Shown here one piece after another: positions 8,326 to 15,103 of a stretch of DNA of 64,000 bases. The notes under the pieces are model-generated. The model was not told the origin of the DNA and searched no databases. It saw nothing but the letters and a program-made list of their open reading frames with translations. The translations under genes were made by a program, and so were the position numbers. Each line of letters opens with the position of its first letter. Position 1 is the first letter of the stretch. The stretch covers positions 64,001 through 128,000 of IMG/VR virus record IMGVR_UViG_3300031669_000001, one strand, 5' to 3'. This DNA comes from a virus.

Positions 8326-10148
8326 CTCAGATTCATCCTGTAGTACATTCCAAGAGTTAGCAAAAAGACATAGGTGTCTTTTGGGTTCTTAACATTTACA
8401 AAATCCACTCTATCGTTGATGAATAGAGAGTGATCATTACCACCTTCATGCGATTCATCTCCAATGACTGTAATACGACCTTTGAGTTCTTTTAAGATGA
8501 CGTTCTTTGTAGCACCTAGAGAAATATCAATCGTCGTTCTTCCAGTAGCTTCTACAGTTAGATCCTTGAAAAGAATCCTGATGAGAGTTAAAAGCGGCAG
8601 CCTGTATTCTGGATCGATAGGCTTGATGGAAACTATCGTGTTGCTTCTATTTTGTATCTTAGACAGATTGATACCAATCTTCTCAAGGTTTGAGATTATG
8701 TGAGTGATCTGATCTTGTGAGAAGATGAATTTAGGTGCTATGATTTTTCCGGCGCTCAACGTTGTTGATGTTGAAAAATCTTGATCTGTCTCCGACGTCA
8801 ACTCATATCTGTTTACACCACCTTCCGCGAAGATAGATATGCGCGGAGATAACATTCGCAGATCACCGAAATTTATAGCCTTAATGGAATTCCCCGTGCA
8901 GATGCAGAAGCTTTTTCCCATCGATCTCAAAGTGTTCGAACAACGAATTAACAGCTCCTTGTTACTCTTCGAAGCTTCTTGATATGTAGAATTTCTGCCA
9001 ACCAAAGTATCGTCATAATCAAAAACGAAAGTGTCATTTAACATAGTTGGAAAGTAGTAATCAAACATGATCATCTTCATGAGCTTGCGACCGTCATGAG
9101 TCTTTTTATTTCCATTTACCGCGTCAGCAAGATCTGCTGATATGTATTTCCAACCTCTGTCAGTCATGAATTTAAAATCTGCTTGCATGTCAGGATCTGA
9201 TTTATCGTTGAACATGCAAACGATGTCTGTCAAGTCGAGGAATCTGGTACCTAGAATTGTTAGCATCTCACTAGCAGATACTCCAGCCATGTCTTTGTCT
9301 TGTGTATTGTTGACAACGAGAAACTTTTTAGCCTTAGATTTCTCTATAGATTCTTTGAACAAGTCATGCTGGTATGTAGGGATAAGAGATGACCATTGAG
9401 TACCAGATGAGAATATGATGACGTCAGCTTCATCAATGGCTATCAACGCATCGTTACACAAGACCCCTTTAGTTTCTTTTCCATGAGGGTCTGTGAAGAA
9501 AGTTGTTACAATCTTATCATCAGGATTATTCCAATCGACTATGTCGCCTTCATCTGAGATGATTCTTCCAGATTCTGTCCACGCTTGTAGGTAGAGTGAA
9601 TGATCATCCGCTACGATGACTGCATCTTCAGGAATCTGAAGAACGTTGCGCGCCATGATCTTACCCGCTTCTGCAAGTGAAAAGTTAGGTGCAGCTAATC
9701 CAGCATAAACGATGTTTGCGAGGGAGAAGTCAACGTAATCAACTTGAACAGCTTTCGGAAATGAGAAGTAATTCTCAACACCCTCGATCAAAGTGTTGAT
9801 CGTCAACGAATCAAGCTTGGGTGCTCGTTCATCCACGATAGACATCTTGTTGATGAGATTCAAGCACAATTCTTTTGCGTCTTGAGCCGGGCAATCAAAG
9901 CGCTTATTGAGTAGAGCTATGAGATTTTTATTCCCGCCTTGAAGTCCATATCGAAGAACCTGGTTCTTCCTAAGGTCAGACGGGCCGTTGATCTTTCCGT
10001 CAAGCACCTTTCTAACAGTGCCTGTCGACTTGCCGTTGTCTTGTGTGTTTGTGATGACACGAACGTCTACATTATTACCGTAGAGTTGGTGGAGCCCAGT
10101 TTGGATGGCGACACTTCCCGTGCCGCCGGAGAAAATCAATACATTCAT
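8322..10148 (-). CDS. Fusion of a CofD/YvcK-like domain with a HAD phosphatase domain
   Basis: The protein has 608 residues. Residues 1-360 look like the CofD/YvcK superfamily: SGGTGSVAIQTGL near residue 7, TNTQDNGKSTGTVRKVL near 33, DVIIFSSGTQWSSLIPT near 242 and VVNNTQDKDMAG near 278, matching the nucleotide-binding and GPGSxxTSxIPN-type loops. Residues 372-608 form a HAD-IIB-type domain: DYDDTL (377-382) is motif I, CICTGN motif II, and GDESHEGGND motif IV. CofD enzymes transfer phosphate-linked groups from a dinucleotide; HAD-IIB members dephosphorylate sugar phosphates. I know of no standard family with this order. The neighbours (nucleotidyltransferase, methyltransferase, DNA glucosyltransferase) suggest synthesis of an unusual activated group. 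Confidence 0.75.
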   Translation of the reverse strand: MNVLIFSGGTGSVAIQTGLHQLYGNNVDVRVITNTQDNGKSTGTVRKVLDGKINGPSDLRKNQVLRYGLQGGNKNLIALLNKRFDCPAQDAKELCLNLINKMSIVDERAPKLDSLTINTLIEGVENYFSFPKAVQVDYVDFSLANIVYAGLAAPNFSLAEAGKIMARNVLQIPEDAVIVADDHSLYLQAWTESGRIISDEGDIVDWNNPDDKIVTTFFTDPHGKETKGVLCNDALIAIDEADVIIFSSGTQWSSLIPTYQHDLFKESIEKSKAKKFLVVNNTQDKDMAGVSASEMLTILGTRFLDLTDIVCMFNDKSDPDMQADFKFMTDRGWKYISADLADAVNGNKKTHDGRKLMKMIMFDYYFPTMLNDTFVFDYDDTLVGRNSTYQEASKSNKELLIRCSNTLRSMGKSFCICTGNSIKAINFGDLRMLSPRISIFAEGGVNRYELTSETDQDFSTSTTLSAGKIIAPKFIFSQDQITHIISNLEKIGINLSKIQNRSNTIVSIKPIDPEYRLPLLTLIRILFKDLTVEATGRTTIDISLGATKNVILKELKGRITVIGDESHEGGNDHSLFINDRVDFVNVKNPKDTYVFLLTLGMYYRMNLR

Positions 10149-10156
10149 GTAGTGGG

Positions 10157-11179
10157 TTAGAGTTCAAGGAGTGCGCTCTTCACTCGTGGGGAGGCGGTAG
10201 TTACGTACGGCATGTAGCTAGCCAGATCTTCTGGAGATATGACAGGCTTGCGCGTATTTTCTTTCTTACAGCACATGATGGTATAACATTGTGCTAGATG
10301 AGGGTACATGTTTGCGAGAACTGCAGTTGCAAATCCTGTGCTGATCGTCTTCATGCGATCGTACATCTTACGCTGCTCAGGAGTAAACTTGTGCTTCATT
10401 GGAACTGCTTTGCCCAGCCAACCAGTGATCTGGTATGGACGTAGACCAGCTTCTTCAACTTCAGCCAGCATCTCTGGGAGGGTGAATTCATAGAGGTGAT
10501 TCTCTGGCCACGTGAACTGTTGTCCTTCATGTTTCTTTGGGTTTGGAGTGGAGATAACGATCACACCGTCATCTGTCAACATCTCCTTGGAATCCTTCAA
10601 CACGCTCTTCACACAGGGGATGCCGATGTGTTCAAGAACCTCCTGAAGCAAGATCATCTCATACTTCATCTGCTTCGCAGTTGGATCACTTTGAAACATC
10701 TTGTTGTGCCAATCAAGCAGGCGTTCTTCCATCGCGTCCATCAGGTACACATTGACTTGCTTCTTGTCAGAGTTTGCTTCGGCGTAGATCGCGTTAGCCT
10801 TCTTCACGATCTCTGGCCGAACTTCAAGACCGACGTAGTTGACGCGAGGGCGACCTGGGCTAGAGAAAGAAGACATCCAGAAGGTGTAGAACGTTGCGAT
10901 AGAACAACCAAGATCCAACACGTTCAACGCGCGTTCGATCTCTGGATAACGCAGACCGTAAAGTTCATTGCAGGCGGTGGCGTAACGGAAGATGTTAGCC
11001 ATATCCCAGCCTGAGCTGAAGTTTACCTTACCGAGAGTCGCCTTTGTAAAGAGGGCTTCATTGGAATCATCCCACAGGCGCTCATGTGAATCGAGTCGCT
11101 GGTTGGAATCATGCGCAACGTCTGCGATCTGATCATTCGCAAGTTCATCGGCGGTTGCGTCAATTGTTGTTGTGTTCAT
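10157..11179 (-). CDS. Class I SAM-dependent methyltransferase
   Basis: The protein has 340 residues. Motif I is VLDLGCSIATFYTFW (about 88-102), followed by YVGLEVRPEIVKKA (motif II) and LLQEVLEHIG with ISTPNP (post-motif strand), typical of Methyltransf_11/25 enzymes acting on small molecules or sugars. The N-terminal 80 residues and a C-terminal 80-residue extension are unassigned. It is the first gene of the modification operon, preceded by a sigma70-like promoter at 11202-11230 and an AAGGAAAG ribosome-binding site. Confidence 0.8.
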   Translation of the reverse strand: MNTTTIDATADELANDQIADVAHDSNQRLDSHERLWDDSNEALFTKATLGKVNFSSGWDMANIFRYATACNELYGLRYPEIERALNVLDLGCSIATFYTFWMSSFSSPGRPRVNYVGLEVRPEIVKKANAIYAEANSDKKQVNVYLMDAMEERLLDWHNKMFQSDPTAKQMKYEMILLQEVLEHIGIPCVKSVLKDSKEMLTDDGVIVISTPNPKKHEGQQFTWPENHLYEFTLPEMLAEVEEAGLRPYQITGWLGKAVPMKHKFTPEQRKMYDRMKTISTGFATAVLANMYPHLAQCYTIMCCKKENTRKPVISPEDLASYMPYVTTASPRVKSALLEL

Positions 11180-11201
11180 TTACTTTCCTTTATTGGTTAG
11201 C

Positions 11202-11230
11202 ATTCTATCACGCGTTGAGTGGTTTGTAAA
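11202..11230 (-). promoter_or_regulatory. Early-type promoter for the methyltransferase-CofD operon
   Basis: On the minus strand TTTACA is separated by 17 bases from TAGAAT, which is preceded by GTGA. It matches the -35 and extended -10 pattern repeated at 48665, 51873, 45925 and 14854. Confidence 0.6.
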
Positions 11231-11235
11231 TTTTC

Positions 11236-11262
11236 AGACAGTCGCCGGTTCGCCGGTTGTCT
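11236..11262 (-). terminator. Possible terminator hairpin after the 11295-11642 gene
   Basis: Outer arms AGACA/TGTCT enclose CCGG-CGAA-CCGG, with a 4-base bulge. The downstream sequence on the minus strand is only moderately T-rich (GAAAATTT). It also contains a perfect 8-base direct repeat (CGCCGGTT twice). Confidence 0.3.
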
Positions 11263-11294
11263 ATTGAATTGTTCCAAGCGATTCATGACAGCCG

Positions 11295-11642
11295 TCAGGT
11301 TGCATCTACATCGATGCCAGCCCCGTAGTTGTCGATAGCATGATCCAAGATCGATTGACCGATGATGCCAAGCTGAACCGCGCGAAGCTGAGCGACTGTC
11401 ATTACAAGATCTTCACCACAAACATCTTTGTACAGCATCCAGATGCGGCTTCCATAGATGCCGTGAGTGTCGAGAGCCAAAACTGATCCGAGTCCACCCA
11501 TAAAATCTTGAGGGTCAATATGTGCAGCGTTCTGGTAAAGCTGCATGATGACGTTCATCGCGCCAGGATTTCCTTCGGCAAGCTTTATTACTACATCCAT
11601 AAAGCTATCTTCGAGAGTTACGCGGTCTTTAGTCTTGTTCAT
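11295..11642 (-). CDS. Hypothetical protein (115 aa)
   Basis: A small, probably alpha-helical, soluble protein with a Gly/Met-rich middle (FMGGLGSVLALDTHGIYGSR). It overlaps the beta-glucosyltransferase gene by 4 bases and is co-transcribed with it. Proteins with a similar pattern are found in T4-like phages without a function that I can name. Confidence 0.6.
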   Translation of the reverse strand: MNKTKDRVTLEDSFMDVVIKLAEGNPGAMNVIMQLYQNAAHIDPQDFMGGLGSVLALDTHGIYGSRIWMLYKDVCGEDLVMTVAQLRAVQLGIIGQSILDHAIDNYGAGIDVDAT

Positions 11643-12748
11643 GTGCTTCTCCTTAGCAATTCAACAAAATTGTTGCAAAAGTCGGCAGCATCAAAGTTGA
11701 ATGCCGCCATCTGGTACTCAAGAACTTCTCGACGGGCGCCATCGTCGTCTTTCAAGATCATAATCTTTGCTTCGACGTCAACGTTATCTGTAACGTACAA
11801 AAGCTCATTGAGGTATTTGTCTTTGCCGAAGATCCGGCGGGCGCGATCCATGTCATGATCTACAAATGTTACGACTTGGGACCAAACAGATTCCGCTAAC
11901 CGTTGTGGGACGTCATCTGTGTCTTCATAGAGCTTATCGCCGATGACAACGTGAGCAAGGCTCTTGTTCATCTTCCCCATCATCTGCTCATACTTCACTG
12001 GGCCAGAAAATGTTGGAGGTCTCGGAGTCACCAAGTCAAAATCTTCTCTTTTTATCTTTCCAAAGATTTCAACTTCAATATCTTCTGAATAACCAAAGTA
12101 GAACTTCAGCATCTTTCCAGCTCTGCGACCACCTCTGAAGGTTCCACCGTAAGACAGGTCTGTAAGTGGCATGGGATTGATAGATAGTGGGGTCTGCAAA
12201 CATGGGAACTTCTCGAAAGGGTAGTGATCCATCCTCGAGATGCCGATAGCACTCTTGCTCTTGTTGACGAATTGGAGGTATTTAGCCGTGTTGTAAGGTT
12301 GGCAAATATAGTGTATGTCTGTCCTGGTGACCTCGATATTCTCGCGTTTATACAGCGAATCCTTATCCTTTGACGCGACAGAAGACCAGATCTGCTTCAA
12401 AGTGATAGCTGGATCGCACAAAATGTAGTGTACGGGGCCATTGAATCGGTTCAGGATGTGATAGTTTAGGATCTGGGCGTTGTCGAGAACACCACCGAAG
12501 AAGTTGACGTTGCCATTTATTACGACCAGAGCGTCAGCGCTTACGTCATCAAACTCTTCTTCTATCTGATGCAGCGTTACACCTTCCGGTGCTGGCTCAT
12601 CCTTATCCAGAATCTTGGTGTAGATGTGAACGTCTGCGCCGCCTAAACGAAGCATGTTGCAGATGGCTTGTGCCTCTCCAACTGAACCTGCAGAGCTCGA
12701 TGATCCAAAGGCTATTCTAGCCCCGAGTTTAACTACGGCAACTTTCAT
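11639..12748 (-). CDS. bgt: DNA beta-glucosyltransferase (T4 BGT-like, GT63)
   Basis: 369 residues from the ATG at 12748, which has AGGAAC 7 bases upstream; the ATG at 12760 is less well placed. It resembles T4 beta-glucosyltransferase along its length: MKVAVVKLG start, INGNVNFFGG (T4 NSSINFFGG), CDPAITLKQIW with the equivalent of catalytic Asp100 at about residue 112, YGGTFRGGRRAGKM at about 200-213 (the UDP-binding arginines), VVIGDKLYED at about 267-276 and a following conserved Glu. T4 BGT moves glucose from UDP-glucose to 5-hydroxymethylcytosine in DNA. This predicts glucosylated hydroxymethyl-pyrimidine DNA here, although no hydroxymethylase is in the window. Confidence 0.87.
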   Translation of the reverse strand: MKVAVVKLGARIAFGSSSSAGSVGEAQAICNMLRLGGADVHIYTKILDKDEPAPEGVTLHQIEEEFDDVSADALVVINGNVNFFGGVLDNAQILNYHILNRFNGPVHYILCDPAITLKQIWSSVASKDKDSLYKRENIEVTRTDIHYICQPYNTAKYLQFVNKSKSAIGISRMDHYPFEKFPCLQTPLSINPMPLTDLSYGGTFRGGRRAGKMLKFYFGYSEDIEVEIFGKIKREDFDLVTPRPPTFSGPVKYEQMMGKMNKSLAHVVIGDKLYEDTDDVPQRLAESVWSQVVTFVDHDMDRARRIFGKDKYLNELLYVTDNVDVEAKIMILKDDDGARREVLEYQMAAFNFDAADFCNNFVELLRRST

Positions 12749-12767
12749 ACAGTTCCTCATTTTTGTT

Positions 12768-12796
12768 ATTGTACCACGATTTCTAACGAAAGTACA
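12768..12796 (-). promoter_or_regulatory. Early-type promoter for the beta-glucosyltransferase operon
   Basis: TGTACT and TACAAT are separated by 17 bases, with GTGG directly before the -10, upstream of the bgt start on the minus strand. The -10 and GTG agree with the other early-type sites; the -35 is weaker. Confidence 0.5.
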
Positions 12797-12799
12797 TAG

Positions 12800-12964
12800 T
12801 TATTTGCAGAAAGCATCCCAGATCATACCAGCATTTGCAATTGCGTAACACAAGAATGCAAGAGACATTCCAGGTCTACCAACAAAGAGATAAGATCCAG
12901 ACGCCCCTAGACATAGCAGAGAACTAAGACCTAGGAATGCAAACAACCAATAAGTGGGATTCAT
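12800..12964 (-). CDS. Small membrane protein (54 aa)
   Basis: The ATG at 12964 overlaps the TGA of the upstream gene (ATGA), with AGAGGT 8 bases ahead, so translation is coupled. The 54-residue product (MNPTYWLFAFLGLSSLLCLG...) has two predicted membrane helices (about 6-28 and 33-49) separated by a Gly-Arg-Pro turn. No family is recognised. It is below the usual length cut-off for gene calling. Confidence 0.65.
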   Translation of the reverse strand: MNPTYWLFAFLGLSSLLCLGASGSYLFVGRPGMSLAFLCYAIANAGMIWDAFCK

Positions 12965-13200
12965 TCATTTACCTCTTTTAATTCATCAATTGCTTTTGTT
13001 AGGTCTCTCATCTGAGCCATGGTTATGTGTTTGCGGAAGTACAGCAAGATGTATTCTATAAGTTCTATGAACGATTTGCGAACATCTTTTAACTTACCAG
13101 AAAGTCTTTCATTTTCTGCAGTCAGTCGTTCATTTTCTTTTCGAAGCTCAAAGATAGAATTTTGTTCATACCGAGCTTTGGTTTCACTTGGAGTCAGCAT
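12961..13200 (-). CDS. Coiled-coil protein (79 aa)
   Basis: I chose the ATG at 13200, which follows a GGGA-type site. The frame continues up to 13227 but would then overlap the upstream gene by over 40 bases. Residues 15-40 form a heptad-rich, highly charged coiled coil (ELRKENERLTAENERLSGKL). The rest is helical. It is probably an oligomeric adaptor; no function is assigned. Confidence 0.6.
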   Translation of the reverse strand: MLTPSETKARYEQNSIFELRKENERLTAENERLSGKLKDVRKSFIELIEYILLYFRKHITMAQMRDLTKAIDELKEVNE

Positions 13201-13633
13201 ATTCTTGTCCCACATTTTTGAAGGCAAAGTCGATCATCTGTTCAGATTCGTGATCAACATAATTATCGATGTAGCCTTGGTCTAATAAAACTGAAATTCC
13301 TATCTTAACGTTGTTGCTAAACGCAGTAAAATCTCTAAAAGTTTCTACTCTTGTAACTCGAATGTTGGTAGACAGAGTCGCAGCAAGATTCTTTTCTACC
13401 GCGCTGATAAAATGACTATTAGATGTATTTGCATTGCAGTCTAAGATATTGATCATCATCCTAGACAAGGAATCTAGCATCAAGAAATAAAGATCTGAAT
13501 CTTTCTTTATGGTACACTTATCACCCACCAAGTGAATCTCAAACTTTACGTCATCATACGGTGCCATTTTTGGAAATGGCGCTGGCTTTGGTGGAATTAG
13601 AGCACTCGTTCTGAAAGGTAAGCTTATCGCCAT
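13184..13633 (-). CDS. Hypothetical protein (149 aa)
   Basis: The first 25 residues are Pro-rich and the remainder is mixed alpha/beta. No motif is recognised. Its ATG overlaps the stop codon of the Acb1 gene (TAATG), so it is translated with it. The downstream coiled-coil gene starts inside its 3' end. Confidence 0.6.
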   Translation of the reverse strand: MAISLPFRTSALIPPKPAPFPKMAPYDDVKFEIHLVGDKCTIKKDSDLYFLMLDSLSRMMINILDCNANTSNSHFISAVEKNLAATLSTNIRVTRVETFRDFTAFSNNVKIGISVLLDQGYIDNYVDHESEQMIDFAFKNVGQEYADSK

Positions 13634-14124
13634 TACTCTTCATCTTTCCAATTTGCATTGAGAGGTTCAAAGTAGATTTCTTCAGGAACGATAGACACGT
13701 CTGGAATCTGAATCTTTGACCAATCGAATCCAGGCGCGCTGTATGATATAGTGATGTGAGCGTCATAGCTTTCAAAGTCATGAGTTGCACCACTAGCTAT
13801 CAATTTATCGTGTAGAGCTTCTAGCTCAGGTGCGTGAAGCATCAAGACCAAAACAGTCTTGTCGTGGATTTCTGATGAAGAATCCATCATTCGAAATCCA
13901 CTGATCGGGAACTTCCATCCAAGGCGCTTGAGCTCTGCATGGTCCATGTTGTGCTGCTTATCTTCAGGAACTGGCTTCCTGCTGTAGATGAGAGTTGAGT
14001 GAAAGTGATCTGGATTGATCGGGTTTGGAACGTTCCACAACGTCATCAGTGCCTTTAGAGCTTCACATGAAGCTTTATCATATCTCACCGCTGCGTAGGT
14101 ACCTGTTCTTCTTTCTGTCATCAT
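13633..14124 (-). CDS. acb1: Acb1-like anti-CBASS 2H phosphoesterase
   Basis: The protein has 163 residues, close to the roughly 150 of T4 gp57B (Acb1). It starts with GTYAAVR, and has the paired H-x-T motifs of 2H phosphoesterases: HSTLIYSRK at residues 42-50 and HITISYS at 123-129. The N-terminal GTY..VR and PNP..P..H.TLLYSRK arrangement is that of Acb1, which cleaves cyclic di- and trinucleotides made by CBASS and so blocks this abortive immunity. It sits among small early genes, where a counter-defence function is expected. Confidence 0.82.
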   Translation of the reverse strand: MMTERRTGTYAAVRYDKASCEALKALMTLWNVPNPINPDHFHSTLIYSRKPVPEDKQHNMDHAELKRLGWKFPISGFRMMDSSSEIHDKTVLVLMLHAPELEALHDKLIASGATHDFESYDAHITISYSAPGFDWSKIQIPDVSIVPEEIYFEPLNANWKDEE

Positions 14125-14651
14125 AGGATGACTTCCATCGCTGTCATATTGTTCATGTGTTTTCCTAAATCTTGAGGTGTTAAGAGACAGCAGTAACTGA
14201 GATCAGTCTTCTTTGAATTTCTTGAGAAGTTAGACGCGTTAAGCTGTCCTACTGGGTGTAGCATCATGTGCATTCTTGGGATCATCACGTATGTACACGT
14301 CTCTTTGATCATTAGATCTAAAAGAACGACGGGAGAAACGTGGTAGTCGTGAGTTTCAGGGTGCATTAGTAGCGCGCTATAACTACTTGAAGAACATTGA
14401 GTGATAGGAACGGTGTCCACCATCTTTGTTTCTTCATCGACTATCAAAAGGTTCCACGATGCTGGAACGTTGAAGTCAAAGTCATTAATTCTGACTCTAA
14501 CTGTAGGGCCTTGTGTTTCTTCGAGCAGGTTTATTGGACGGAGGACAAAGTCATTCATCGCAACATCGTAGAACCAACTGAACTTAGGAACTACAGGGCC
14601 TGAAACATCATCAACACGGTACGGGTGTCCAAAATCGGGAAGAATTATAAT
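14121..14651 (-). CDS. Conserved-looking protein with apparent AUU start (176 aa)
   Basis: The frame between 14651 and the first ATG at 14558 reads as convincing protein (IIILPDFGHPYRVDDVSGPV and onward), and that ATG has no ribosome-binding site. An AAGGA at 14659-14663 stands exactly 7 bases before an ATT codon at 14651; the alternatives in frame are ATA or ATT. I therefore propose an AUU start, as known for T4 gene 26. The product is mixed alpha/beta with many Met residues near 115-125. No family is recognised. It overlaps acb1 by 4 bases (ATGA). Confidence 0.6.
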   Translation of the reverse strand: MIILPDFGHPYRVDDVSGPVVPKFSWFYDVAMNDFVLRPINLLEETQGPTVRVRINDFDFNVPASWNLLIVDEETKMVDTVPITQCSSSSYSALLMHPETHDYHVSPVVLLDLMIKETCTYVMIPRMHMMLHPVGQLNASNFSRNSKKTDLSYCCLLTPQDLGKHMNNMTAMEVIL

Positions 14652-14652
14652 T

Positions 14653-14847
14653 TTAGTTTCCTTTGAATACTGCGGAGAGCTCTCTCAATCTAATGACGAG
14701 CTTCATTTGATCTAATGACAGAGCATTGAACTTAACCTTTTGGGCTGAAGCATCTTCTGCTGATAGTGCTACGTTCGAAGTCTCGATGTAATTCGACCAT
14801 AAAAGCAAAGCGTGAGCAACAAGCTCCTCATCTGTCATATTTTCCAT
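14653..14847 (-). CDS. Hypothetical protein (64 aa)
   Basis: A short acidic helical protein (MTDEELVAHALLLWSNY...). It is the first gene behind the promoter at 14854 and ends two bases before the proposed AUU start of the next gene. No function is recognised. Confidence 0.55.
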   Translation of the reverse strand: MENMTDEELVAHALLLWSNYIETSNVALSAEDASAQKVKFNALSLDQMKLVIRLRELSAVFKGN

Positions 14848-14853
14848 TTTGGT

Positions 14854-14882
14854 ATTATAACACGCTTCTTAGTGAAAAGAAA
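14854..14882 (-). promoter_or_regulatory. Early-type promoter for the 14847-11295 gene group
   Basis: TTTCTT, 17 bases, then TATAAT preceded by GTGT, just upstream of the 14847 start on the minus strand. It lies between two genes and fits the extended -10 pattern seen elsewhere in the window. Confidence 0.6.
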
Positions 14883-14883
14883 C

Positions 14884-15102
14884 TTAATGATAGATGTTGT
14901 ATGCGACGACGATGACTATCAAAATGATCGTCAAAATTATTTTTCTATGATAAGTAATTTCGGGCTCAGTTTCGTCAAATTCATGGTCTTCAATTTCAAT
15001 GTGATTTCTGGTCGCAGAAATTCTACGTTCAACTTCATCCATCTGCAAATTGAGTCTCTCGATCTCTTCTTGCATCTCTTCAGGTGTCATTCTCTTCATC
15101 AT
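14884..15102 (-). CDS. Tail-anchored coiled-coil membrane protein (72 aa)
   Basis: Residues 5-30 form an acidic coiled coil. The C terminus (about 54-70) is a single strongly hydrophobic helix (IILTIILIVIVVAYNIY). This is a small C-tail-anchored inner-membrane protein. No family is recognised. It follows uvsW by two bases. Confidence 0.6.
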   Translation of the reverse strand: MMKRMTPEEMQEEIERLNLQMDEVERRISATRNHIEIEDHEFDETEPEITYHRKIILTIILIVIVVAYNIYH

Positions 15103-15103
15103 C

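Noticed and set aside
10496-11014. Plus-strand frame of 172 codons
   Set aside because: Antisense to the SAM methyltransferase, whose motifs are clear. No start signal.
13554-13793. Minus-strand frame of 79 codons
   Set aside because: It lies across the junction of two better-supported coupled genes and lacks a ribosome-binding site.
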